Positions 1 to 8,621 of a stretch of DNA of 64,000 nt are shown one piece after another. Each line of letters begins with the position of its first letter. Positions within the stretch are counted from its first letter, which is position 1. A program made the position numbers and the translations under genes. This DNA is from MADRE3 sp963718195 (GTDB lineage: Bacteria > Desulfobacterota > Desulfobulbia > Desulfobulbales > Desulfocapsaceae), in contig CAVQYQ010000009.1 in the NCBI GenBank assembly GCA_963718195.1, positions 339,221 through 403,220 on the forward strand, read 5' to 3'. Under the pieces are notes generated by a model, which saw only the letters and a program-made list of their open reading frames with translations, was not told where the DNA came from and made no database searches.

Positions 1-33
1 TAGATATGGCGCAAACCCACGGCCATATCCTGA

Positions 34-330
34 TCAGACAGCGACAACCGAATTGTCCTCGCCATACGCATTGGGTATGTAACTGTTTGCGTCCGCATCA
101 TTTACCCATGTAGTGCCGTCAAGCATATAGCGGAATTGGTAGGAGTTCCCGGCTGTCAGGGAGATGGTGACAGAAAAACTGCCGCTTTTCAGTTTTTTCA
201 TCGGGTTTTTCAGAGCGGACCAGTCATTGAATTCCCCAACGAGTGCAGCTGTCTCCGCATTGTCGGGGTTTTCGTACTTGAAGGTGACACGGCATACCTT
301 ACCTGTTTTCGAATAGCTTTTCTTGAGCAT
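34..330 (-). CDS. CBM48/AMPK-type glycogen-binding domain protein
   Basis: A 98-residue single-domain protein. Its core (VGEFNDW, then a KLKSG turn, then QFRYMLDG and a D/N-rich loop) is the early-set fold found at the N-terminus of branching enzymes and in AMPK beta subunits, which binds alpha-glucans. There is no catalytic domain, so it probably acts as a stand-alone glycogen- or starch-binding or regulatory protein; that role is inferred. I chose the ATG at 330 because a good AGGAG ribosome site lies just upstream; an in-frame ATG at 429 would add 33 residues unlike the family. No signal peptide is visible, so it is probably cytoplasmic. No operon partner is seen. Confidence 0.75.
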   Translation of the reverse strand: MLKKSYSKTGKVCRVTFKYENPDNAETAALVGEFNDWSALKNPMKKLKSGSFSVTISLTAGNSYQFRYMLDGTTWVNDADANSYIPNAYGEDNSVVAV

Positions 331-836
331 GATATTCTCCTGGAAATTTGCTTTGCAGACCTGGGTCAGTATATAATTCAGTTGGAAACAGGACGATGGT
401 CCTGTTGTTTCATCTATGCCAAAATGCATATGTCGGGAAGGTATAACAGCTGGCCACGCCGGTCAATGGCACGGTGAAAAAATAATGAAGTTTTAACGAT
501 TGAATGGAATTGGATCTACTGATTCGTCTGAGGTGATTTTAAGGAATGAATATTGCAAAATAGCGCCCAAATGTGTAACTGCGCTGTTACCCATCTTGTG
601 AACGAACAGCATGGTTCTTTGTTAAAGTTATAATGATTACTATAGATTGTGAGTGAGCGGAGTCAAGAGAAAGGTGATCGGTTTTCCCTAGGCGCGGTGT
701 AAAAATTTGAATGTTTTTCTTCTTCTGGTTTAATAATTTTTACTCAGGAATAACACATAACAAGAAGCACTTCATGTACGTGTTAACGAGAGAAATGATA
801 ACAAATTAAATTTATGATCAAGAGGAATGGAGATTA
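331..836. other. intergenic region, about 500 bp
   Basis: No convincing gene on either strand. It separates the minus-strand CBM48 gene from the plus-strand small membrane protein, so it should carry both promoters. A TATAAT-like hexamer sits near 628-633, but no well-spaced -35 box supports it. The sequence becomes AT-rich towards 836. Confidence 0.5.
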
Positions 837-1136
837 ATGAAAACGATTAGAAGAGCCGGTATTTATGGTTTGATGTTTTTGCTCTATGCTGTTGCCTTGC
901 AGATTACCACTGTTGTCATTGAATCGCTTCCCGAAAGCGTTTTGAAATTCTGTTACGAGGGCATTGTCAGCGGCAGGGGCAAATCGCTCTATCTCACGGT
1001 ATTGGTTATTCAGGTGGTTTTTATTGTCGCTGTTTTTGGCCGACAGTTCTGGAGACACCACAAGGTGCGTCAAAAAAATCATTCCAGGCGGGTCGAGCCT
1101 GAGAGTGATCTTAACCCAATTATTTTCAACACCTAG
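837..1136 (+). CDS. small membrane protein of unknown function
   Basis: 99 residues, not recognised. Two hydrophobic stretches of membrane-span length are visible (about residues 8-28 and 50-68), joined by a short loop with FCYEGIVSGRGKSLY. A basic, hydrophilic tail (RQFWRHHKVRQKNHSRR) probably faces the cytoplasm. The ATG is preceded by a GGAG box six bases away. No homology is claimed; the ORF is credible because of its ribosome site and two-helix layout. Confidence 0.5.
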   Translation: MKTIRRAGIYGLMFLLYAVALQITTVVIESLPESVLKFCYEGIVSGRGKSLYLTVLVIQVVFIVAVFGRQFWRHHKVRQKNHSRRVEPESDLNPIIFNT

Positions 1137-1260
1137 TCAGTCCGATATCAAATAAACAGGGATCGAGTATTCCAAAAGACCAGCTAACCTGGCCCATTAT
1201 ACGTGGCAGACTGCATTATTTTCCGAAGATGAGAATGGCAGTGTGAGGTTGCCAGGTATC

Positions 1261-1590
1261 TTATTCTGCAGATTTTCTAAAATAAAGAGGAACAATAGCG
1301 AACCACTCCAGACGTTTGTCAAGACGAATTGCCACACCATCGTCATCTACCCGAACGATTCTCCCGCTTAGATTGTTAATTTCAAGTTCACTGTGATTAC
1401 CTTCCAGTACAATCTGGATATCACACTCACCGGAGACGTCCATCTCATTGTCGAGCGTCATGAAAAGGCTGAACATGCTGATATCCCGAATGGTTCCGTA
1501 GAACTCCTTGCCGTTTTCCTTGAGCTCGCAATAGGCTCTCGGATAAAAGGATATTCGTGCAGAAGTACGTCTTTCTTCTTTCTTTTTCAT
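1261..1590 (-). CDS. PilZ domain protein
   Basis: 109 residues from the ATG at 1590. The N-terminus has the RRTSAR stretch typical of the RxxxR c-di-GMP binding motif, and DISMFS occupies the place of the usual D/NxSxxG motif. The final glycine is replaced, so cyclic di-GMP binding may be weakened. The rest is the expected short beta-barrel. It is soluble and single-domain, likely a c-di-GMP effector or adaptor acting through protein contact. An upstream extension to 1671 is open but looks non-coding. Two other PilZ proteins occur in this window (20101 and 63304). Confidence 0.7.
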   Translation of the reverse strand: MKKKEERRTSARISFYPRAYCELKENGKEFYGTIRDISMFSLFMTLDNEMDVSGECDIQIVLEGNHSELEINNLSGRIVRVDDDGVAIRLDKRLEWFAIVPLYFRKSAE

Positions 1591-1730
1591 ATCTGTGTAT
1601 CCACTTGTGGAAAGGACCTGAATAATCCGGGTTACAATTCTGAATGGTGTTGACAAGCAACACAATATCATCTGTTTATTGTAAGATCAATAATACCTTT
1701 TTAGCGCTCCTGCATATTTTTTAATATCCT

Positions 1731-1870
1731 GGCCTTTTGCAAAATGATGATTTTCGTTCAACGTCGAACCATGTGAAAAATTTTTACCGCAGGCATATAA
1801 ATGATATTCCGAGGAGAAAAATTTAAAATAACGTAGAGATTGAGCGAAAAGGGCGTTTTGCAGGTGGCTC
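1731..1870. repeat. dispersed ~140-bp repeat, copy 1
   Basis: This segment matches 57321-57462 at about 90 % identity by hand alignment, with one single-base indel. The ends are imperfect inverted repeats: the left end reads GGCC TTTTGCAAAA and the right end, reversed, reads GAGCCACCTGCAAAA. It lies just downstream of the HAD phosphatase stop and codes for nothing convincing. The size and inverted ends suggest a MITE-like or REP-like element; no transposase is present. Confidence 0.75.
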
Positions 1871-1898
1871 ATCCATTTCCGATTCTGGCTGATTCTTG

Positions 1899-2552
1899 TT
1901 ATCTGTTCTGCCAGATTTGAACCATCGTCTCTTTCAGGCAGGTGCAATCAGCAAGGACCGTCGTTCCCTCTGGAAATGCTACTTCACCTTGAATACCGAT
2001 AAACGGCATTCCGGTTTCCCTGGCTGCATGATAATCAGTGAGCGCATCTCCAATAAAAAAACAATTCTTAATTTCGAGTTCATATCGCTCGACAAGCCAG
2101 CGGATATGCTCCGGTTTTCTTGTCGGTGAACCGAGTATCTCTTTAAAATATCCGGCCATGTTGCGGCGCTTGACAACTTCTGTCAGTTCAATTTCAGGGG
2201 TCCCTGAAATAATGAATAACGGTATATGCTGATAGTGCAGCTTCACAAATTCTTCCGCCCCTGCTATCCAGTCCGCCTCGATCACTTTTTCGAGGACCAG
2301 CTCCGAGTATTTGAGAGCATGTTCGGTCGCTGTTTTCTCTGAGTAGGGTCCATCAATGAAGTGCTTATGGGCATGTTTAATCTTATCTACCCTGCTGATG
2401 CCTCCGTGTCGCTGATGGTGTTCGATAATCTTCGCTATGATATCGGCGGGGTAAGCGTTGAAGAGTTCTCTGTAGGCGTCAGTCTTGACTTTCGTAGAGT
2501 CGGCGAGAACACCATCAAAATCGAAGAAGAATGCCGTGTTTACAGGGTGCAT
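1899..2552 (-). CDS. HAD-superfamily phosphatase (phosphoglycolate phosphatase-like)
   Basis: 217 residues. HAD motif I is FDFDGVLADS (nucleophile D11, acid D13), motif II is ISGTPE, and motif IV is GDALTD with the metal-binding acids. The helical segment between motifs I and II is the size of a type I cap, as in phosphoglycolate phosphatase and beta-phosphoglucomutase relatives. It hydrolyses a small phosphorylated metabolite; the substrate cannot be told from sequence. AAGGA lies seven bases before the ATG. It stands alone, with the dispersed repeat just past its 3' end. Confidence 0.8.
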   Translation of the reverse strand: MHPVNTAFFFDFDGVLADSTKVKTDAYRELFNAYPADIIAKIIEHHQRHGGISRVDKIKHAHKHFIDGPYSEKTATEHALKYSELVLEKVIEADWIAGAEEFVKLHYQHIPLFIISGTPEIELTEVVKRRNMAGYFKEILGSPTRKPEHIRWLVERYELEIKNCFFIGDALTDYHAARETGMPFIGIQGEVAFPEGTTVLADCTCLKETMVQIWQNR

Positions 2553-2892
2553 AAAAGTGTCCTTGCGGATAAAGAGTTGAAGCGTTATACGATTATACCG
2601 GGTACGTGATGAAAATACGTATTACAGCAGGTGCCCATTGTCAACGAGTTCTTTTACAATCCAAGCCTGGGTAAGATAAACCTTGCACTTCTTTATTCTG
2701 CCTGGAGTGTCGGTACTCTGTTGGTTGATGGTTATTGTCTTGTGCAGATCTCTGAACTGCTCTAGGGACGTCAAACGATGAACAGCTGGCAAGAGGGGGA
2801 CACAATCTCATCACCTTGCGTCCGACAACTACTTGCACCCAAGTGTTAAAATGCGTCCAGTTCACCAACGTTAATTCGGTATTGATTTGAAA
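2553..2892. other. intergenic region with coding-like fragments
   Basis: No intact gene. On the minus strand a ~60-codon open stretch ending with a TAA at 2622-2624 reads coding-like (for example TPGRIKKCKVYLTQAWIVKE), but it opens directly after stop codons and has no start or ribosome site. Adjacent frames carry other short open pieces. It may be a decayed gene; no family was recognised. Confidence 0.35.
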
Positions 2893-3666
2893 ATGCTGAC
2901 CGTCCTAACCCAAAAACCTTCACCGGCTCTGCAGCAATGCGAGCTGACATTTATAGAGAGCAGACCGATAGATATAGACCGGGCAAATGAACAGCACGCG
3001 AATTACTGCAGGATGATAGCGGCGTGTGGAGCCAGGGTAATCAGGCTGGATGAGAATCTGTTACTGGCCGACGGTGTTTTTGTTGAAGACCCGATTGTCG
3101 TCTTTGATGAGGTGGCCGTGCTGATGTCGATGGGGGTTGAATCCCGCCGCTGGGAGGGGACCGCACTGGCAAAATTTTTTCGTCAATATCGTCAGATAAA
3201 GCAGATACCCCTGCCGGCAGAGATAGAGGGGGGAGACGTTCTGAAAATCGACCGGAATATTTATGTTGGCGAGTCTCCAAGGACCAGTCGCAGAGGGATC
3301 GAAGCCCTGGTCAAAATTATTGAACCCTTCGGTTATAGCGTGATTCCTGTCAAGGTGACCGGCTGCCTTCACCTGAAAACCGGATGCACGGCCCTTGATG
3401 ACGAGACCATCCTGGTAAATCCGGAATGGGTGGATATCTCACCATTTCGTGGTTTCAGGATAATTACCACTCTTGCCAATGAACCGTTTGGTGCAAATGT
3501 CCTTCCGATCAACAATACCGTCTGCATGAATGATGCGTTTCCGGAAACAGTGCGTCTGGTCAGATCAATGGGCTACCAGGTTGCTTCAACAGATATTTCA
3601 GAGTTCTTGAAAGCAGAAGCCGGGTTAACCTGCATGAGTGTTCCGTTTGTCACAGAAGGTATTTGA
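2893..3666 (+). CDS. dimethylargininase (DDAH)/amidinohydrolase-family protein
   Basis: 257 residues from ATG 2893 (a TTG two codons earlier is possible; neither has a strong ribosome site). The guanidine-modifying fold is clear: FVEDP (E65, D66), EGGDV (residues 112-116), the catalytic His in CLHLKTGC (H160), and the nucleophile Cys in AGLTCMS (C247). Family members hydrolyse methylarginines to citrulline plus methylamines, or act as related arginine-type hydrolases. All active-site residues are present, so it should be active. Substrate assignment to dimethylarginine is by family resemblance only. No linked arginine-pathway genes are nearby. Confidence 0.82.
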   Translation: MLTVLTQKPSPALQQCELTFIESRPIDIDRANEQHANYCRMIAACGARVIRLDENLLLADGVFVEDPIVVFDEVAVLMSMGVESRRWEGTALAKFFRQYRQIKQIPLPAEIEGGDVLKIDRNIYVGESPRTSRRGIEALVKIIEPFGYSVIPVKVTGCLHLKTGCTALDDETILVNPEWVDISPFRGFRIITTLANEPFGANVLPINNTVCMNDAFPETVRLVRSMGYQVASTDISEFLKAEAGLTCMSVPFVTEGI

Positions 3667-3965
3667 AACGATTTCTTCATTTCTGCTGAAATATCATACC
3701 GTAGCTGTTTACGACTTCCCTGCTGGCTTCTTTCATCAAGGGTTCAAATAGGAGTGTGACCAGGTGACCCTGTTGTAATTGGTTGAGAATTCGTAGGGCA
3801 GGGGGAGGGTTGCTATTGAAAATCAGATTATCAATGAATAGTTTTGTTCTATGGGCAATCCTGACCCAAGGGTGGAGCGACGCGGGTTGGGGGATTACCA
3901 TGCGAAGTTTCTGATCTCATAATCTCATTCCATACCAGAAATTTAACCGGCATGGAGGGCTTGGT

Positions 3966-5417
3966 ATGATTAGATTCAGCGCTCGACAGCTAAAAATTCC
4001 GAATATGCAGAGAGCGGTATACCTGGTAACTGCAGGACAGTCAAAGTTCGACCGTGCAATTCCAGATCGGCGTACGGAAGAGCTCTGCATTGAAGCGTTT
4101 CAGATGGCCGCAGGGATGATCAACAGATCTCCGGCAGCTTTGAAAAGCTATATACACAGCTGCTACTATGGTCATTTCGCCGATCATTTTGGGGACCAGC
4201 TGCTCGGAGAGGCGGTAATTCACGATCGACTAGGCCTTGATCCACTCGGCAATGTCGGCGTGAAAACCGGCGGCGCCACCGGTGGGTCAGCTCTCTGGGA
4301 AGGGTTCAAGGCGGTGGCCTCCGGTTATTCAGACTGTGTGCTTGTCATGGGCTGGGAGCGGATGGATGAGGTCCCCACGGATGAGGGGAATTTCCTAATC
4401 TCCTGCGCGGCCGACAAGGACTGGGAATCCCCGCTCGGACATATCTATACCGGTTACTATGCAGTGATGGCGCAGCGCTACTGGAAGATTTTCGGCAGAT
4501 CCGAAGACTCCTTCAGGAGGACCCTTGCCGAGATTGCCGTAAAACATCATGGCTATGCCCGATTTAACCCCTTTGCCCAGGCGCCGATGAAAATTACGGT
4601 CGACGATGTACTGAACTCACCCGTTGTCGCCTATCCATTGCGGGCCCTCGATTGCTGCCTGATGAGTGTCGGTGCCGCCTGCGCCATTCTCTGCGACGAG
4701 GAAACTGCGGGCCAGATTGTTCAGGGCTCAGGAAATAAACCGCTGCAGATATGGGTTGCCGCCGGTTCGCACACCTTGCGGCCTGCCGATCGTCGACCTA
4801 TGGAGATCCCACTGTTGCCAAATGAAACCCCGGGTCAGTATGATGATCTGGAAAAACGTTTTCCCGGTGCTTCGAGATATCCTGGATTTACTGCGTTTCT
4901 TGCGGCGCGAATGGCTGCCTACTACGGCTACGGTATGACGGGGATTATTGATCCATGCAGAGACCTTGACCTGGTGGAGCTTCATGACGCCTTTACCATC
5001 AGCGATGTTCAGACATACGAGGATATAGGAATACGACCCTATGGAGAAGGGCGGGGTTTTGTGGAGTCCGGTGACTGCTATCACACCAACCCCCATACCG
5101 GACAGCCTGGTAAATTACCGTCCAACCTGTCCGGCGGCCTGATTGGCTGCATGCATGCTGTCGGTGCGACCGGTATCATGCAGGTTTTTGAAGTGGCAAC
5201 TCACCTGTGGAATCGGTGGGAGGAATATCACGGAGATGAGAGGCTCTGGCAGTCCTTTGGCAGGAAGAAGCCGAGTGACTGGAGGAATCTTCAGGTAAAG
5301 GGAGCAAGACGGGGGATGGCGATCAGTCATGCCGGTGTCGGTTCCCATGTCACCTCCACAATCCTGATGGACCCTGATCATCTGATTAAAAAAGACGCGC
5401 AGGGGGGGATATTATGA
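3966..5417 (+). CDS. thiolase-superfamily protein lacking the nucleophilic Cys (DUF35-partnered)
   Basis: 483 residues, SCP-x/archaeal type thiolase. A GGAGGG box precedes the ATG. The C-terminal active-site elements are present: LHDAFT (H340) and CMHAVGATG (H397). The N-terminal nucleophile loop reads VKTGGATGGS, with Gly103 where acyl-transferring thiolases have Cys (SACASGG type). Its stop overlaps the start of a DUF35 protein (ATGA), as in the obligate thiolase/DUF35 complexes (archaeal HMGS complex, BbsAB, Ltp2-ChsH2). The missing Cys argues for retro-aldol or other C-C chemistry without a covalent acyl-enzyme, or for an altered mechanism. With the isovaleryl-CoA dehydrogenase downstream, a role in acyl-CoA catabolism is likely. 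Confidence 0.8.
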   Translation: MIRFSARQLKIPNMQRAVYLVTAGQSKFDRAIPDRRTEELCIEAFQMAAGMINRSPAALKSYIHSCYYGHFADHFGDQLLGEAVIHDRLGLDPLGNVGVKTGGATGGSALWEGFKAVASGYSDCVLVMGWERMDEVPTDEGNFLISCAADKDWESPLGHIYTGYYAVMAQRYWKIFGRSEDSFRRTLAEIAVKHHGYARFNPFAQAPMKITVDDVLNSPVVAYPLRALDCCLMSVGAACAILCDEETAGQIVQGSGNKPLQIWVAAGSHTLRPADRRPMEIPLLPNETPGQYDDLEKRFPGASRYPGFTAFLAARMAAYYGYGMTGIIDPCRDLDLVELHDAFTISDVQTYEDIGIRPYGEGRGFVESGDCYHTNPHTGQPGKLPSNLSGGLIGCMHAVGATGIMQVFEVATHLWNRWEEYHGDERLWQSFGRKKPSDWRNLQVKGARRGMAISHAGVGSHVTSTILMDPDHLIKKDAQGGIL

Positions 5418-6010
5418 GCAGCTTCGGAGAGGTTTTTGTACAGAATAATCGCTATAGGTTGAAGGGAACCTTTCATCACCTTGCCCCCAACAGGCCGATC
5501 CATGATGGTGATGCCGGCTGGAAACTTCTCGGAATAACCAATCCCCGGGATTTGACCTACATTCATTCCTATGGGGGTGAGGCGATATTTTTTGAGTCGC
5601 TGGGCAAGGGAGTGCTGCTGGCCACTCGCTGCAAACAGCAGGGATGTACGTCGAAAGATACGGTTTATCTGCCATTTCGTATTCATTGTCCGGACTGTCT
5701 CGGGAGAAACACGATTATTGATATCACAGACAGTGCCAGGAAATCGGCCCGTATTTATACCTATATGGTATGTGAACGCTCCGGCGCCTTCAGTCTGCTC
5801 GATAAACCAATCAGGTTCATTAATGTTGAGTTCGAAGGGGTTGACACCATCCTGATGAGTTATCTGAGTATCGGAGAGCCTGCCCTCGGCATGCGGGTGG
5901 TCCCGATCTTCAGGACACGGGAACCAACATGCACGATTCTCGATCTCTCATGGGTACCGGAAGAAACCAGCCCTGAGCTATTGCCCGAAGGCTTCAGTTT
6001 TCAAACGTGA
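5414..6010 (+). CDS. DUF35 OB-fold/zinc-ribbon partner of the thiolase
   Basis: 198 residues. The N-terminal half holds a four-Cys zinc ribbon (CKQQGC followed by CPDC) and the C-terminal half an OB-fold like those that bind acyl-CoA in thiolase/DUF35 assemblies. It overlaps the thiolase gene by four bases, indicating translational coupling and a fixed-stoichiometry complex. Known partners of this kind hold the CoA portion of the substrate and shuttle it to the thiolase. The protein is somewhat longer than a minimal DUF35 (about 130 residues), with an extra N-terminal region of about 70 residues. Confidence 0.8.
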   Translation: MSSFGEVFVQNNRYRLKGTFHHLAPNRPIHDGDAGWKLLGITNPRDLTYIHSYGGEAIFFESLGKGVLLATRCKQQGCTSKDTVYLPFRIHCPDCLGRNTIIDITDSARKSARIYTYMVCERSGAFSLLDKPIRFINVEFEGVDTILMSYLSIGEPALGMRVVPIFRTREPTCTILDLSWVPEETSPELLPEGFSFQT

Positions 6011-6098
6011 ATGCTGACAGGAATAGTTCTGTGCAGCACTGTGTTTGGAATCATTGATATCGTGGAGCTAAACGGCTGCTTCGTAACCAGGAGGCATC

Positions 6099-7265
6099 AT
6101 GAAGACATTTCCTCAACTGGATTTTGGTCTGGGTGAAACGATTGCCCTGCTGCGTGAATCGGTTCGCGGCTTCGTCCGTGCAGAGGTTACCCCGCTGGCA
6201 GAGATGATTGATCGAAATGATCAATTCCCGCGAGAGCTCTGGAAGAAAATGGGTGCACTCGGCCTTTTGGGCATAACCGCTGAAGAGAAATTTGGCGGGG
6301 CATCCATGGGATATCTTGAACATGTTATCGCCATGGAGGAAATCAGCCGGGGGTCCGCTTCGGTCGGTCTTTCCTATGGGGCTCATTCAAACCTCTGTGT
6401 CAACCAGATTGTCCTGAATGGAACAAACAGCCAGAAGCAGAGGTTTCTCCCCAAGCTTATTGACGGCACCCATGTCGGTGGACTGGCGATCAGTGAGGCT
6501 GAAGCCGGCTCTGACATTGTTTCCATGCGGTTATCTGCCGTGGCAGACAAAGGAGGATATGTCTTAAACGGAACCAAGATGTGGATTACCAACGGGCCCG
6601 AAGCGGATGTCCTGGTGGTCTATGCCAAGAGTGCACCAGAGAAGAAACAGCGGGGAATAACTGCCTTTCTGGTGGAGAGGACCATGGATGGCTTTACCAC
6701 CAGCCCGAAACTCGATAAATTTGGAATGCGTGGGTCACCAACCTGCGAGCTGGTTTTCTATAACTGTTTTGTGCCAGACAAAAATGTCCTTGGCCCTGTA
6801 AACGGCGGAGTGAAAGTCCTGATGAAGGGGATTGACTACGAACGGCTCGTTCTCTCCGGCGGGCCATTGGGCATCATGGCTGCCTGCATGGATGTGGCGC
6901 TGCCATACGTTCACGAGCGGCGGCAGTTTGGCCGGGCAATCGGGGAATTTGAGCTGATGCAGGGCAAGCTGGCTGACATGTATACAGCATGGTGTGCTTC
7001 CCGGGCCTATGTTTACACGGTAGCAAGAGCTGCAGATTCAGGTGGCACTATACGCAAAGATGCGGCTGCGGTGATCCTCTATGCAGCAGAACAGTCAACC
7101 AGGATGGCCCTTGAGACGATCCAGTGCTTGGGGGCAAACGGCTACATCAATGATTTTCCGACCGGTCGCCTGCTGCGAGACGCTAAACTGTATGAAATTG
7201 GTGCCGGAACAAGTGAAATCAGAAGAATGTTGATCGGGCGTGAGTTATTCAGGGAGACAGAATAA
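6099..7265 (+). CDS. isovaleryl-CoA dehydrogenase (acyl-CoA dehydrogenase family)
   Basis: 388 residues, full length for the family. The catalytic Glu sits in GIDYERLVLSGG (E248), the helix-A position used by isovaleryl-CoA dehydrogenases, not the C-terminal position of short/medium-chain enzymes. The C-terminus (GANGYINDFPTGRLLRDAKL, then YEIGAGTSEIRR) also matches that subgroup. It would oxidise isovaleryl-CoA to 3-methylcrotonyl-CoA in leucine breakdown, passing electrons to ETF. An AGGAGG site precedes the ATG. It follows the thiolase/DUF35 pair on the same strand after 88 bp, so co-transcription is likely. No methylcrotonyl-CoA carboxylase genes are seen here, so another branched acyl-CoA remains possible. 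Confidence 0.82.
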   Translation: MKTFPQLDFGLGETIALLRESVRGFVRAEVTPLAEMIDRNDQFPRELWKKMGALGLLGITAEEKFGGASMGYLEHVIAMEEISRGSASVGLSYGAHSNLCVNQIVLNGTNSQKQRFLPKLIDGTHVGGLAISEAEAGSDIVSMRLSAVADKGGYVLNGTKMWITNGPEADVLVVYAKSAPEKKQRGITAFLVERTMDGFTTSPKLDKFGMRGSPTCELVFYNCFVPDKNVLGPVNGGVKVLMKGIDYERLVLSGGPLGIMAACMDVALPYVHERRQFGRAIGEFELMQGKLADMYTAWCASRAYVYTVARAADSGGTIRKDAAAVILYAAEQSTRMALETIQCLGANGYINDFPTGRLLRDAKLYEIGAGTSEIRRMLIGRELFRETE

Positions 7266-7563
7266 CAAAGAGAACGGTTCTTCAGGAAACGTGCACATGA
7301 TGTCTTACCCCTGGGTTGGCAGATTTCCAGTTATTCGTGGGGTCCCTCTCAATACCGTGAGAATTGCGTTGTAAATTTCAGCAAAATGAAATAATCAATA
7401 ATCCATGCATGTGTCATGAACAAGTAGCCTGATCTGTCAGGAGATCATCCGGGTACTAGTTAAACGATTCTGTTCCCAGAGTTTCAAATATTCCAGAGAA
7501 CAGGGCGAGTGATGGCGAGATAACCAGCGTGTCCGATCAAAATTTTACTCCTGGAGAGCCAGT

Positions 7564-8445
7564 ATGACAAAAGAGACGATCGACCCTAAAGTATACGATT
7601 TATATGATGAGTATTGCCATACCCAAATGAGCCGACGTGCGTTCCTCAACCAGGCCTCCAGGCTCGTTGTGGTGGGTGGCTCCGCCATTGCAATGGCAGA
7701 AGCGCTGCTGCCCCGTTACGCTGAAGCACAGACGATCTCTTTTACAGACGAACGGATCACGCCCCGGTACGTTGACTATGATTCACCGGGTGGCTCATCC
7801 GGTAAAATGCGCGGGTACCTGGTGCAGCCTGCCGGTGAGGGACCGTTCCCCGCTGTCCTTGTTGTCCATGAGAACCGGGGTCTGAACCCCTATATTGAAG
7901 ATGTCGCCCGTCGCGCAGCGGTTGAAGGGTTTCTGGCCCTTGCCCCCGATGGACTTTCACCTATCGGTGGGTACCCGGGAAATGATGATGAAGGCAAGGC
8001 CATGCAGAAGTCTCTTGATCCAGCCAAACTCTACACGGACTTACTCAACAGTGCCAGATTCCTGAAAGGTCATGATATGTCTACCGGCAAACTGGGAGCA
8101 ACCGGCTTCTGCTACGGGGGCGGTGTTGTCAATAAGCTTGCCGTGAGCCTCGGAGCAGACCTCAATGGTGGTGTGCCGTTTTATGGTGTCGCGCCACCGC
8201 TTGAAGATGTCTCTAAAATTCAGGCATCGCTGATGATCCAGTATGCAGAGGACGATCCACGGGTAAATGCGACGCAGCAAGGATATCGGGAAGCTCTGGA
8301 GGCAAAGGGTAATACCTTTCTCATGTATACCTATGAAGGGACTCGACACGGCTTTCATAACAACTCGACCCCGCGCTACAATGAGATCCAGGCAAAGCTT
8401 GCCTGGGAGCGCACCGTTTCATTTTTTAAACAACACCTTTCCTGA
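7564..8445 (+). CDS. dienelactone hydrolase-family alpha/beta hydrolase, Tat-exported
   Basis: 293 residues. The N-terminus has a twin-arginine signal (SRRAFLNQ followed by a hydrophobic run and AEAQ), so it is predicted periplasmic. The dienelactone hydrolase triad is present: Cys183 in GFCYGGG, an Asp at 230-231 in EDDPRV, and His262 in TRHGFH. Family members cleave lactones or esters; the substrate is unknown. The layout resembles YghX-type exported members. A good GGAG site precedes the ATG. A strong hairpin follows the stop, so it is probably monocistronic. Confidence 0.82.
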   Translation: MTKETIDPKVYDLYDEYCHTQMSRRAFLNQASRLVVVGGSAIAMAEALLPRYAEAQTISFTDERITPRYVDYDSPGGSSGKMRGYLVQPAGEGPFPAVLVVHENRGLNPYIEDVARRAAVEGFLALAPDGLSPIGGYPGNDDEGKAMQKSLDPAKLYTDLLNSARFLKGHDMSTGKLGATGFCYGGGVVNKLAVSLGADLNGGVPFYGVAPPLEDVSKIQASLMIQYAEDDPRVNATQQGYREALEAKGNTFLMYTYEGTRHGFHNNSTPRYNEIQAKLAWERTVSFFKQHLS

Positions 8446-8462
8446 ACAGGGACAAAGCGGGC

Positions 8463-8503
8463 AAGGATAACGGCGGTCCCCCAAGAGGTTCGCCGTTATC
8501 CTT
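8463..8503. terminator. terminator-like hairpin after the dienelactone hydrolase
   Basis: A perfect 13-bp stem (AAGGATAACGGCG with its complement) and a 15-base loop lie 18 bp past the hydrolase stop. Only a weak T-run follows, so it may work as a bidirectional or Rho-assisted terminator or as an mRNA-stabilising end. Confidence 0.65.
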
Positions 8504-8621
8504 TAGTCAAAGAAATTCTTCCCGTCCATGCAGGAATGCCTCTCTTGTGCAAAGGACAGAGGTCATGGCCAGGCCAGCAGATTTTACTGTTATCAAATAA
8601 CCGCCACTATTCCAGGAGTTA

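Noticed and set aside
136..477. 113-residue plus-strand open frame opposite the CBM48 gene
   Set aside because: Antisense shadow of a real gene with no independent support.
1687..1947. 86-residue open frame across the dispersed repeat
   Set aside because: A similar frame at 57248-57511 exists only because both copies of the repeat are open; it is a repeat by-product, not a gene.
2641..2868. 75-residue minus-strand open frame
   Set aside because: It competes with a coding-like frame in another phase and has no ribosome site; possibly a decayed gene but not supported as one.
3677..3901. 74-residue minus-strand open frame between the DDAH and thiolase genes
   Set aside because: It faintly recalls a LysR C-terminus (RTKLFIDNLI) but has no start, ribosome site or matching fold, so it is treated as chance.
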